Made by a program: the position numbers and the translations under genes. The notes beneath the pieces are model-generated. The model had not been told where the DNA came from, did not search any database, and saw only the letters and a list, made by a program, of their open reading frames with translations. This document shows positions 42,985 to 54,393 of a stretch of DNA of 64,000 nt, piece by piece. Origin of the DNA: Stomorhina lunata (Eukaryota; Arthropoda; Insecta; Diptera; Rhiniidae); the NCBI GenBank assembly GCA_933228675.1, contig OW121743.1:51877215-51941214 (forward strand), read 5' to 3'. Each line of letters opens with the position of its first letter. Within the stretch, counting starts at the first letter, position 1.

Positions 42985-45822
42985 ACAAAAGTTAAGACTA
43001 TAGTCTAGACAAAAGCAAGAAAAATTGTTCAAACTTTAGCCAAGACACAAGCCGGTACTAGTAAAGACTAAAGTCAAGGCTATAGTCCAGACTATAGTCC
43101 AGACTATAGTCCAGACTATAATCAAGAGTATAGTCCAGACTATAGTCAAGCCTACAGTCAAGACTATAGTCAAACCTATAGTCAAGGCTATAGTCCAGAC
43201 TATTGTCAAGACTACAGTCAAGACTATAGTGCAGACTATAGTCAAGACCATATTCCAGACTATAGTCAAGACTATGGTCTACGACTATAGTCCAGACTAT
43301 AGACAAGGCTATAGGCAAGACTATAGTCCAGACTATAGGCAAGACTATAGTGCAGACTATAGTCAAGACTATAGTGCAGACTATAGTCAAGACTATAGTC
43401 CAGACTATAGTCAAGACTATAGTCCAGACTATAGTCAAGACTATAGTCCAGACTATAGTCAAGACTATAGTCCAGATTATAGTCAAGACTATAGTCCAGA
43501 CTATAGTCAAGACTATAGTCCAGACTATAGTCAAGACTATAGTTCAGACTATAGTCAAGACTATAGTCCAGACTATAGTCAAGACTATAGTCCAGACTAT
43601 AGTCAAGACTATAGTCCAGACTATAGTCAAGACTATAGTCCAGACTATAGTCAAGACTATAGTCCAGACTATAGTCAAGACTATAGTTCAGACTATAGTC
43701 AAGATTATAGTCCAGACTATAGTCAATACTATAGTCCAGACTATAGTCCAGACTATAGTCAAGACCATAGTCCAGACTATAGTCAAGACCATAGTCCAGA
43801 CTATAGTCAGAATATAGTTCAGACCATATTCAAAATATAGTCCTAACTATAGTCTGGATTATAGTCAAGACGATAGTCAAGACTATAGTCCAGACTATAG
43901 TCAAGACTATAGTCAAGACTATAGTCCAGACTATAGCCAAGACTATAGTCCAGACTATAGTCAAGACTATAGTCCAGACTATAGTCAAGACTATATTCCA
44001 GACTATAGTCAAGACTATAGTCCAGACTATAGTCAAGACTATAGTCCAGACTATAGTCAAGACTATAGTCCAGACTATAGTCAAGACTATAGTCCAGACT
44101 GTAGTCAAGACTATAGTCCAGACTATAGTCAAGACTATAGTCCAGACTATAGTCAAGACTATAGTCCAGACTATAGTCCAGACTATAGTCAAGACCATAG
44201 TCCAGACTATAGTCAAGACCATAGTCCAGACTAAAGTCAGAATATAGTCCAGACTATATTCAGAATATAGTCCTGACTATAGTCAGAATATAGTTCAAAC
44301 TATAGTCAAGACTATAATCCAGACTATAGTCAAGACCATAGTCCAGACTATAGTCAGAATATAGTTCAGACCATATTCAAAATATAGTCCTAACTATAGT
44401 CTGGATTATAGTCAAGACGATAGTCAAGACTATAGTCAAGACTATAATCCAGACTATAGTCAAGACCATAGTCCAGACTATAGTCAGAATATAGTTCAGA
44501 CCATATTCAAAATATAGTCCTAACTATAGTCTGGATTATAGTCAAGACTATAGTCAAGACTATAGTCCAGACTATAGTCAAGACTATAGTCAAGACTATA
44601 GTCCAGACTATAGCCAAGACTATAGTCCAGACTATAGTCAAGACTATAGTCCAGACTATAGTCAAGACTATATTCCAGACTATAGTCAAGACTATAGTCC
44701 AGACTATAGTCAAGACTATAGTCTAGACTATAGTCAAGACTATAGTCCAGACTATAGTCAAGACTATAGTCCAGACTATAGTCAAGAATATAGTCCAGAC
44801 TATAGTCAAGACTATAGTCCAGACTATAGTCAAGAATATAGTCCAGACTATAGTCAAGACTATAGTCCAGACTATAGTCCAGACTATAATCCAGACTATA
44901 CTCAGACTGACTATAGTCCAGACTATAGTCAAGACTATAGTCCAGACTATAGTCAAGACTATAGTCCAGACTATAGTCAAGACTATAGTCCAGACTATAG
45001 TCAAGACTATAGTCCAGACTATAGTCAAGACTATAGTCCAGACTATAGTCAAGACTATAGTCCAGACTATAGTCAAGACTATAGTCCAGACTATAGTAAA
45101 GACTATAGTCCAGACTATAGTCAAGACTATAGTCCAGACTATAGTCAAGACTGTAGTCCAGACTTTATTTAAAACTATAGTCCAGACTATAGTCTCTACT
45201 ATAGTACAGACTATAGTCTCTACTGTAGTCCAGACTATAGTCTCTACTATAGTCCAAACTATAGTCTCTACCATAGTCCAGACTATATAGTCTGAACTAT
45301 AGTCCAGACTATATAGCCTGGACTATAGTCCAGACTATAGTCTCTACTATAGTCCAGACTATAGTCTCGACTATAGTCCAGACTATAGTCTCTACTATAG
45401 TCCAGACTATAGTCTCTACTATAGTCCAGACTATAGTCTCTACTATAGTCCAGACTATAGTCTCTACTATAGTCCAGACTATAGTCTCTACTATAGTCCA
45501 GACTATAGTCTCTACTATAGTCCAGACTATAGTCTCTACTATAGTCCAGACTATAGTCTCTACTATAGTCTCTACTATAGTCCAGACTATAGTCTCTACT
45601 ATAGTCCAGACTATAGTCTCTACTATAGTCTCTACTATAGTCCAGACTATAGTCTCTACTATAGTCCAGACTATAGTCTCTACTATAGTCCAGACTATAG
45701 TGGAGACTATAGTCCAGACTATAGTCTCTACTATAGTCCAGACTATAGTCTCTACTATAGTCCAGACTATAGTCCTGATTATAGTCCTGACTATAGTCCA
45801 GAATATAGTCAGGACTTAGACG
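42985..45822. repeat. Palindromic-decamer satellite (GACTATAGTC)n
   Basis: About 2.8 kb of the self-complementary decamer GACTATAGTC separated by dinucleotides, giving a 12-bp step. In 43070-45170 CA and AA alternate (24-bp unit). In 45180-45770 the alternation is TC/CA with TACTATAGTC variants. A marker block (CAGAATATAGTTCAGACCAT onward) recurs at about 43805, 44355 and 44485, showing higher-order duplication. Because 24 is a multiple of three and the unit lacks stops in several frames, frames up to 203 codons appear on both strands (DYSPDYSQ-type and TIVWTIVL-type repeats). I do not call these genes. Confidence 0.95.
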
Positions 45823-46610
45823 ATTAATTTAATAAAATTTTATATCATTCAAACATATAGCAAAAATCTTTATCTTCAAAATTTTAAACAAACTTATGGC
45901 AATCACGTACAAAAAAGTTTGAAAACTTTTATAAAAAAAATCAATCAACAAATAAGTATCAACTAATAAAGATTTTTTACTTCCGCTTTTTTTTTCAAAA
46001 AAGCATTGGTCAAAGTATTTGTGAGATAATAAATATTAAATTAGTTACATACAATTCCGCAAAAGTACTGAGCTAAGAAAAGTCCTCAATAAATCAGTTA
46101 AGTCTGCATGCAAGCAAATATCAATAACATTATTAAAGTGGTCGAGGGAGGGTAGAGCAAATGATATTCAAGAGTGTTTTTATAACAAAATGGGTGGTAA
46201 TTCTGTAACGCCAATGGATTTTTATCTGTGAGAGAAGTTATGATAATTTGAAATGCTATGGACTACACATACATATAAATATGCTACGTATACATATAAA
46301 TTTGTCTATTCAGCCATACATAAATACACTCACATTAATATCTGTAAGCTTCATTTAACGAATACATGAGAATATATGTTATTTGTATGGAAATTTATAT
46401 CTGTATAGGTCTATGATTTTATATGAGCAAATTATATCCCGCAATAATGTTATATTAGCAACAAACATTTATCATTAAAAAGGTATCAGCATTCATTGCA
46501 AAATCAGGATTAACAAACAAACTTTTGTAATAACTATAAATAATAATGTTTAATACAAATATTAATTTAATTGCAGAAAACATAAAAGTAGATTCAAAAG
46601 CTTATTTAAG
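45823..46610. other. Non-repetitive AT-rich DNA
   Basis: No gene or repeat structure was recognised. Confidence 0.5.
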
Positions 46611-46920
46611 TATTCGTAGCCCTCTTGACCATAGTCTGGACTATTTTCTAAGCTATAGGCTGGAACTAGAGACTAGACTGTAGTCTGTGCTACTGTCAAG
46701 ACCATAGTCTGGACTATTTTCATGACCATATTCTGGGCTATTATCAAGAATATTGTCCGGAGTTTTTATTTCTTGATTATAGTCTGGACTATTGTCTGGC
46801 TATTGTCTAGGCTATTGTTAAGAATATTGCTAAAACTAAAAACTGGAATATTTTTTTAACTATATTGTAGACTAAAGTCTTATCTATCATCTAGACAATA
46901 GTCTGTACCATTATCCAAGA
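46611..46920. repeat. Degenerate GACTATAGTC-family remnant
   Basis: Scattered GACCATAGTCTGGACTATTT and related 10-12 bp motifs with many substitutions. An old edge of, or relic related to, the palindromic-decamer satellite, now separated from it by about 0.8 kb. Confidence 0.65.
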
Positions 46921-47083
46921 CTTTATAATATAAAGATATTGCACTTCATTCATATGTTTTCTGTCAAAAGTGAAATTAAAGTGAATAAAGAAGATAAATG
47001 CAGTATACTTTCTTTTTAATGGGACTTATCGAAAGGACCATACGGCAAATCAAGGTATGAAAGTGCAACATCTTTATATTATA
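46921..47083. mobile_element. Short MITE with 26-bp inverted ends
   Basis: The left end is CTTTATAATATAAAG followed by ATATTGCACTT; the right end is its reverse complement with one substitution (47061-47086). Non-coding interior. One end also occurs at 10956-10981, so the family is dispersed. The rosa copy 2 left boundary falls at the TA inside its right terminus. Confidence 0.6.
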
Positions 47084-48176
47084 AAGGGTGGTTAAATTGT
47101 AAGGGCCGATGTTGAATGTGAACCACACCTAAACGCCAAGTTTTTTTCCGAATTTTATTTGACATTTCTCTATTTCAGACTTACTCAATTTGAACCATGG
47201 AGAGATACACAATCCAACAACGTGTTAAAGTTACCCAGACTTATTATCAAAATGGGCGTTTAAATCAAAATGCATATCGTGCACTTCGTGATTTTTTTTG
47301 GTTAATTTGATCGTCCAAATGTGCGTACAATCGCAAAAATCGTGGAAATATTCGAGCAAACCGGGTCTGTAGAAGATGTGAGAGCACCAGCGTCGTGAAT
47401 GGGCAGAATAGTGGCAAGAAATGGCAACAGTGAATGATCAATTTTCGAAGAAAATCATCTTCAGTGATGAGGCACATTTCCACCTCAGTGGCTTCGACAA
47501 CAGAATTGCCGCATTTGGACGAATGAGAATCCAAGAGTGATTGTCGAAAAACCAATGCCCCCACAAAGAGTGACTGTTTGGTGCGGTTTATGGGCTGGCG
47601 GCATCATCGGGCCGTAGTTTTTCCAAATAAGGCCAGTCAGACAGTTACTGTGAATGGTGTTCGCTATCGTGAGATGATAACGAACTTTTTATGGCCCGAA
47701 TTGAAAGATATGGATGTGGACGATATGTGGTTTCAGCAGGACGGTGCCACTTGCCACACAGCTAACGAAACAATGGCTCTTTTGAACAACAAATTCAATG
47801 GCCGTATTATCTCACGTAATGCGATGTCAATTGGCCGCCAAGATCATGTGATTTTACGCCGTTGGACTTTTTTCTTTGGGGTTATTTGAAAGAAAAGGTT
47901 TACGTCGATACGCCAGCAACAATTCAAGAGCCAAAGGATGAGATAATTCGGCACATTAACGGCATAGAACCTCCATTATGCCTCAGGGTCATCGAAAATT
48001 TGGACCATCGGATGGAGGTGTGCCGCCGTAGTCGCGGCGCCCCTTTGACCGATATTTTGTTTCATACATAATTGAATAATACAAATATAACATAATAAAA
48101 TAAAATTACAATAATTTCATAAATAGTTTGTGTTTTATTTAAAATCAACATCGGCCCTTGAAATTTAACCACCCGA
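47084..48176 (+). mobile_element. rosa-type (DD41D) mariner element, copy 2
   Basis: 1093 bp with the same 28-bp inverted ends as copy 1 and TA at both junctions (47082-47083 and 48177-48178). Shorter than copy 1 mainly because of a roughly 200-bp internal deletion. The left junction lies within the end of a small MITE. Confidence 0.93.
47197..48071 (+). pseudogene. rosa transposase, copy 2 (internally deleted)
   Basis: The ATG at 47197 matches copy 1. The helix-turn-helix segment missing from copy 1 is present here but frameshifted near 47290. Sequence equivalent to copy 1 40643-40843 (linker and start of the catalytic domain) is absent. Another frameshift lies near 47820-47870, just before the third catalytic Asp region. 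The C-terminal stretch ending in DILFHT is retained. Lesions differ from copy 1, so each copy decayed independently or was mobilised in trans. Confidence 0.88.
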
Positions 48177-48195
48177 TATTTACTTTAGTTAGGAT

Positions 48196-49562
48196 CGTCT
48201 TGATTGTAGTCTAAATAGTCAATTTTCGAAGAATTTCCTATAAATAGTCAATTTTCGAAGAATTTCCTATAAATAGTCAATTTTCGAAGAATTTCCTATA
48301 AATAGTCAATTTTCGAAAAATTTCCTATAAATAGTCAATTTTTGAAAAATTTCCTATAAATAGTCAGTTTTTGAAAAATTTCCTATAAATAGTCATTTTT
48401 CTAAAAATTTCCTGTAAAAAAATCAATTTTCTAAAAATTTCCCATAAATAGTCAAGTTTCGAAAAATTTCCTATAAATAGTAAATTTTCGAAAAATTTCC
48501 TATAAATAGTAAATTTTCGAAAAATTTCCTATAAATAGTAAATTTTCGAAAAATTTCCTATAAATAGTAAATTTTCGAAAAATTTCCTATAAATAGTAAA
48601 TTTTCGAAAAATTTCCTATAATTAGTAAATTTTCGAAAAATTTCCTATAAATAGTCAATTTTCGAAAAATTTCCTATAAATAGTAAATTTTCGAAAAATT
48701 TCCAATAAATAATAAATTTTCGAAAAATTTCCCATAAATAGTCAATTTTCGAAAAATTTCCTGTAAATAGTAAATTTTCGAAAAATTTCCTATAAATGGA
48801 CAATTTTCGAAAAATTTCCTATAAATGGACAATTTTCGAAAAATTTCCTAAAAATAGTCAATTTTCGAAAAATTTCCTAAAAATAGTCAATTTTCGAAAA
48901 ATTTCCTATAAATAGTAAATTTTCGAAAAATTTCCTATAAATAGTCAATTTTCGAAAAATTTCCTATAAATAGTCAATTTTCGAAAAATTTCCTATAAAT
49001 AGTAAATTTTCGAAAAATTTCCTATAAATAGTAAATTTTCGAAAAATTTCCTATAAATAGTCAATTTTCGAAAAATTTCCTATAAATAGTAAATTTTCGA
49101 AAAATTTCCTATAAATAGTCAATTTTCGAAAAATTTCCTATAAATAGTCAATTTTCGAAAAATTTCCTATAAATAGTCAATTTTCGAAAAATTTCCTATA
49201 AATAGTAAATTTTCGAAAAATTTCCTATAAATAGTAAATTTTCGAAAAATTTCCTATAAATAGTAAAATTTTGAAAAATTTCCTATAAATAGTCAATTTT
49301 CGAAAAATTTCCTATAAATAGTCAATTGTCGAAAAATTTCCTATAAATAGTCAATTTTCGAAAATTTCCTATAAATAGTCAATTTTCGAAAAATTTCCTA
49401 TAAATAGTCAATTTTCGAAAAATTTCCTATAAATAGTCAATTGTCGAAAAATTTCCTATAAATAGTCAATTTTCGAAAAATTTCCTATAAATAGTCAATT
49501 TTCGAAAAATTTCCTATAAATAGTCAATTTTCGAAAAAAATTTCCTGTAAATGGTAAATTTT
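48196..49562. repeat. 29-bp array J1 (TTTTCGAAAA core)
   Basis: About 47 units of 29 bp: palindrome ATTTTCGAAAAAT, then TTCCTATAAATAGT, then CA or AA. Two interleaved variants (AGTCAATT and AGTAAATT) are mixed along the array. A second block of the same family lies at 54580-55872. Confidence 0.95.
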
Positions 49563-50095
49563 CAAAAAGTAATAAATGTCAAATTCTTTGAAAAATGTAA
49601 AGATTATTCTACAAACCTTTAAAAAAAAGTTGCCTGAAATAATGTATCATGTCATTTTATAAAATAAGTGTTAACAAAATTTCCATATATCTTATGATGA
49701 TGACCCCAATTTATTGCTACATGTCAAAAGCTATTTGCGCTAGAAAGAACACAGTATATGTGGTAGGATATAAGACCAACAACTTGTTTGAAAGCGAAAG
49801 CAAAAAATTACTTATATCAGATACTGATTCTTCCACGTGAATGCCTTTCAGACGAGTCTATACGAATATAGTGCAAAACTTTTGACATTTATTTATTGTC
49901 GCTTAATAAAAATATCAATAGTGACTGAGGGAAGTGTAGAGGGGGATAAAAGGCTTGTGTCAGTTGTGGTCGTAGTAGTGTACAGTGTGATGATTGCATA
50001 CAAAAGTGGAGAGAAAAAAATAAACTTTTATTTAAAAATGTATACAAATTTTAGCAAAATTTGATCAAAAATGAGTAAAAACCATAACCCTCAAA
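49563..50095. other. Non-repetitive DNA with short unassigned frames
   Basis: Adjacent plus-strand frames of 63 and 75 codons (49649-49840 and 49837-50064) have ordinary composition but no recognised domain, splice support or promoter. Not called as genes. Confidence 0.4.
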
Positions 50096-52150
50096 ATTGA
50101 ATATAACTTTGCCTTATATATCGAGTAAGAAGGAGTTTTTAGAAATAGAATTTATAAAAATGGGAAAAATCGAAAAAGTACTTTTTTGAAACTATGCCTG
50201 ATAGAGGGTAAAAATAGTTTTTTGGTACTTTTTGAACCTACTCTTATCTTTGAAGCTAAAGAATATAGTTATATAGAAACTTTGTACTGCAATCAATAGA
50301 TGTGAAAAAATATTGAATAGGTACTAGGTACTATTAAAAAAAACGGGTAAGAAGGGGGAAAATCAAAAGCTTTATATTTCCTAAGGTATAGAAACAAAAC
50401 TTAAATTACGTTTTAAACAGGTGTTTGGTACTTTTTAAAAACTATGCCTGAAAATGGATAAAAAAAAGGTTGAAAATAGTTTATTTGGTACTTTTTTTAA
50501 CCTAATCTTATCTTCTAAACCAAGAAATATAGATAGGATTTTTGTACTGCAATCTTTGAATACGTATTTGGTACTATTAAAAAACGGATAGAAATAGGAA
50601 AAACTAAATAGTTATATCTCCTAAAGTAATAGGTAAAGAAACAAAATTTAAATTACGTTTTGAAATTATGCCCCCTATGGGGTAAAAAGAGTGAAAACAG
50701 TTTCTTTTTGTTCGTTTCTTTTTGTTCTTCTTTAAATCCATTCCTATCTTTTAAAACAAAGAATATAGAAAGGACCTTCGTACTGCAATCAATAGATGTG
50801 AAACAAATATTGAATACGTATTTGGTGCTATTACAAAAAAGGGAAAAATCGAAAACGTTATATCTCCTAAAGTAATAGGTGAAAAAACAAAATTAATATA
50901 CGTTTTGAGTAGCTATGAAAATGAGCGGACAGATATTTGGTACTTTTTGAAATTATGCCCAATAGGGGGTAAAAAAAGCTAAAAATATTTGTTTGGTACT
51001 TTTTAAACCCACTTTTATCCTTTAAACGAAAGAATGTTGAAATGATTTTTAAACTGCAATCAATAGATGTGAAAAAATATTGAATACGTATTTGGTACTC
51101 TTTTTGATTTCATGTGAAAAAAGGAATAACAGCTATAAAAATAAGCGGATAGTTGTTTGGTACTTTTTTGAAACTATGCCTGATAGGTGGTAAAAAAGGC
51201 TTAAAATAGTTTATTTGGTACTTTTTTTAACCCAATCTTATCTTTTAAATCAAAGGATATCGAAATGACCTTTGTAATGAAATCGATAGATGTGAAAAAA
51301 TATTAAATATGTATTTGGTACTATAAAAAAATGGGTCAAAAGGGGAAAGATCGAAAACGTTATATCTCCTAAATAGGTATAAAAATAAAATTAATATACG
51401 TTTTGAACAGCTATGAAAAAAAGCAGACAGATAATTGGTACTTTTTTGAAACTATACGCAACAGGGGGTAAAAGAGGGTAAAACTAGTTTTTTTTTGTAC
51501 TTTTTAACCCAGTCTTATATTTTAAATCAAAGAATATAGAAAGCATTTTTAAACTGCAATCTATAGATGTGAAAAAAGTATTGACCACGTTTAGGTACAT
51601 TTGTTTGGTACTTTTTTTAAATCAAAGAATATAGAAAGGAATTTTGTACTGCAATCGAAAAATATGAAAAAAATATTAAATACGTATTTGGTACTTTAAA
51701 AAAAATGGGGTAAAAAAGGGGGAAAAATCTAAAACATTTTATCTCCTATGCTAATAGGTATACAAAATTTAAATTACGTTTTGAACAGCTATGAAAATAA
51801 GCGAACAGGTGTTTGGTACTTTTTTGAAACTATGTCCAATAGGGGGTAAAAAAAAGTAAAAATATTTTTTTGGTACTTTTTTAACCCACTCTTACCTTTT
51901 AAACTAAAGAATATAGAAAACATTTTTAAACTGCAATAGATGTGAAAAAAATATTGATCATGTTTAGGTACTTTTTTGATTTAATGGAACAAAAGGTGTA
52001 AAAAAAAACGATAAAATTATAACTTAACGACTCACAAGGTAATTTGAATAGAAACAAATTCTTTAATACTTTTTTTTAAACGTACCGAATTATTTAGTAC
52101 CAAAAAAGCACCAAATATTTATATGAAACTTTTGGAAATGGTATGGAAAC
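50096..52150. repeat. K-family tandem array, about 230-390 bp units
   Basis: About seven diverged units. Each has TTGGTACTTTTTGAAACTATG, GGGGGTAAAAAAGG, a TTTTAAACCAAAGAATATAG-like block, a CTGCAATCAATAGATGTGAA block and TTGAATACGTATTTGGTAC. Landmarks at about 50313, 50557, 50813, 51083, 51305 and 51685 show the irregular period. Single units of the family precede the 131-bp arrays at 2265 and 57851. Confidence 0.85.
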
Positions 52151-53149
52151 AAAATTTTGATTAGCTTTGATTAGCTAAAAAGATTGAAAAAATGAAGTTT
52201 GAAACGAAAAGAAAAAGTATCGCAAGTATATGCTTTATAAAATAAAATATATGAAAAGTTTAAAATTTGCCTTGAAAAAATGGGTTATTTTTTTGTTTTT
52301 GCAAAATTTAGACCAAAGATAAATAATTTTTGCAAGAAAAAATAATAGAATATTAAAGAGAACTAATACAGTTTTTTTTGAAATCGTGAAAGGTGAAAAT
52401 CCATGAGGTAGTTTAAAAGTTATTCCAGTTTTCCTCCGAAAATTCCTTGAAAACGCGCCTAAGGATATGCACCAAAAATTGTATGTTGTAAATAAAGAAA
52501 TTCCAAAGTTATATATGATTTATCATTTAATTGCTAGTTACTAGTAAATAGTTCAGTTTTGTTTAAATATAATCAAATTTACTTAGTTTTTTTGTTGGAA
52601 AATGGTACATTTTTCTCAGGTCGGTTTCAAAAATCATTTTTTAATTTTTTGAAAATGTTGTTCAACAAGTATTACAAATTTAGAATTTTCCAGTGTGTCA
52701 AAACAGACAAATGGGAGAATAAAACCTAAAAATATTAGTTCGATATCTTGAACCGTTTTGTCGTACCTGCGATTTCAAATTGAATAATTTCGCAAAAATG
52801 TAAATTTGTGGGCCAAATTCGAGTAAATGCTCGGTAAATTTTACTTGTATTAAATTTTAACAAAAAAGATAATTAATATTATTGCTTCGTTTATATGAAA
52901 CCTATGCTGAAGGGTTTTTTTTTGATATTGGACGAGATTAACACTTTCTTCACCGCGGTCAAATGTCAAAATTTGGATTTTCTGAAAATTTTCATAACGA
53001 GATTACGGAATATTAAGAAATAATTAGCGAGTTTAAAAAAAGCATGAAAATAATTGTTTTTGGCAAGATTAAGTGTTTTTTTTTTAATATTTTATATGTA
53101 TTAATTTTATATGTATTAAATAAATGCTCACAGCAGTACAATACGAAAA
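52151..53149. other. Non-repetitive AT-rich DNA
   Basis: No frame above 60 codons and no recognised element. Confidence 0.5.
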
Positions 53150-53690
53150 CTCAGGTATTTCAGTTATTGTGTTTTTAACTTTAACACAAATAACTTCATT
53201 TTTAAAATTTGCGCAAATTGGCGCAGTTGAGCTTTAGCAACTTAAAACCAAACTCTTTAAGTAAAAAAAATCAAAAAATAAGAGATGTACCTTGACTTGA
53301 GAAGCTCTTTTCTTATCCAAAAATTCAGATATTTTAACGAAATGTGTATTTTAACTTAATCAAAAAGAAACTTCACTTCTTAAATTTTGCACAAATAGGC
53401 ACAGTTTAGCTGTATAGAAATTAGATCCAACGTCTTTGGTAATAAAATATCAAAAAATACTATCTTGAGAGTTTTTTGCTTGAGCATCACTACAAGATAG
53501 GTATTTAAAAGGAATATGATTTCACCAAAATGAAAAAATAAATCTAGCACCAATTAAAATTGCGCAAACTAACGCAGCTGAGCTTTAGATATACTAATAT
53601 CTAAACTCTTAAGAATGAAATACCAAAAACTGGAAAAAGTATATCAAGGAGTTTTTCTTTAATTCTCCACTAAAGATTAGATGTTATCAA
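53150..53690. repeat. About 180-bp diverged tandem repeat, three units
   Basis: Three units aligned on AAATTTGCGCAAATTGGCGCAG-like landmarks (53202, 53385 and 53561), followed by GTTGAGCTTTAGnnAnTTA and AAATCAAAAAATA blocks. Strongly diverged, so old. Confidence 0.7.
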
Positions 53691-54286
53691 AATTGATATT
53701 TCACTGTTCAACCTTTCTTTCAAATTTCACCATTTCACTTATGTTAGATATTTTCCGCCAATCTTTTTAGCCACCTACATGACAGTGTTCGACATGATAC
53801 ATGCAATTTTAAGTTCATTTCTTTTAACATTGAAAATTTCCGCTCGAGTTGCCATCGTGTGTTTAATAGAAACCAAAAATAAACATTTGGTTTTATTGGT
53901 TTTCATTTTATTCAATAAATAATATTTTTTTCTTTTTCCCATAAATATTTGTATATTTGTTAAAAATATTTATTTTTGGTTTTTTTCAAATTGCACTTGT
54001 TTGTTGCTTTTGTTGTTTTCATAACGTGTATTATTATGAGTATTTTTGTATTTTAAGTTGTTCCGTAATGCACTTTGATGTATGACCTTCAATTTGGGTT
54101 TTTTTTTCAAAAAATGGCAAACATGTGAAATGGATTTGAAGTGAAAAATAAATATGTTGAATTATAAAACAATCAAATAATAAGAATTTTGGTATAACTC
54201 AGTTACAATGGCTCAGTTGTGCCCTACAACAAGATTGTTAGAGATATCAAAGATCGTTAGATTTAAAAGCAGGATAACAAATTATG
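53691..54286. other. Non-repetitive AT-rich DNA
   Basis: No gene or repeat was recognised. Confidence 0.45.
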
Positions 54287-54313
54287 ATGTCCTTCTAGAA
54301 TCTAGAAGGACAT
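54287..54313. repeat. Perfect 13-bp-arm hairpin with a 1-nt centre
   Basis: ATGTCCTTCTAGA, A, TCTAGAAGGACAT. An almost centre-to-centre palindrome, likely a local inverted duplication scar. Confidence 0.85.
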
Positions 54314-54393
54314 AATGATTTGTCTAGAAAATAGATATTAGTTTATCTTTCTGATAGGGTATCATTCTTTTTGCTCACTTGTATGCCTGTTTT

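Noticed and set aside
43036..45274. Long open frames on both strands (up to 203 codons) as genes
   Set aside because: They follow from a 24-bp unit lacking stops; frames on both strands are open simultaneously and no promoter or splice signal was seen.
49649..50064. Two adjacent short plus-strand frames as exons
   Set aside because: No convincing donor/acceptor pair or recognised domain; the frames overlap by only a few bases and look like chance.
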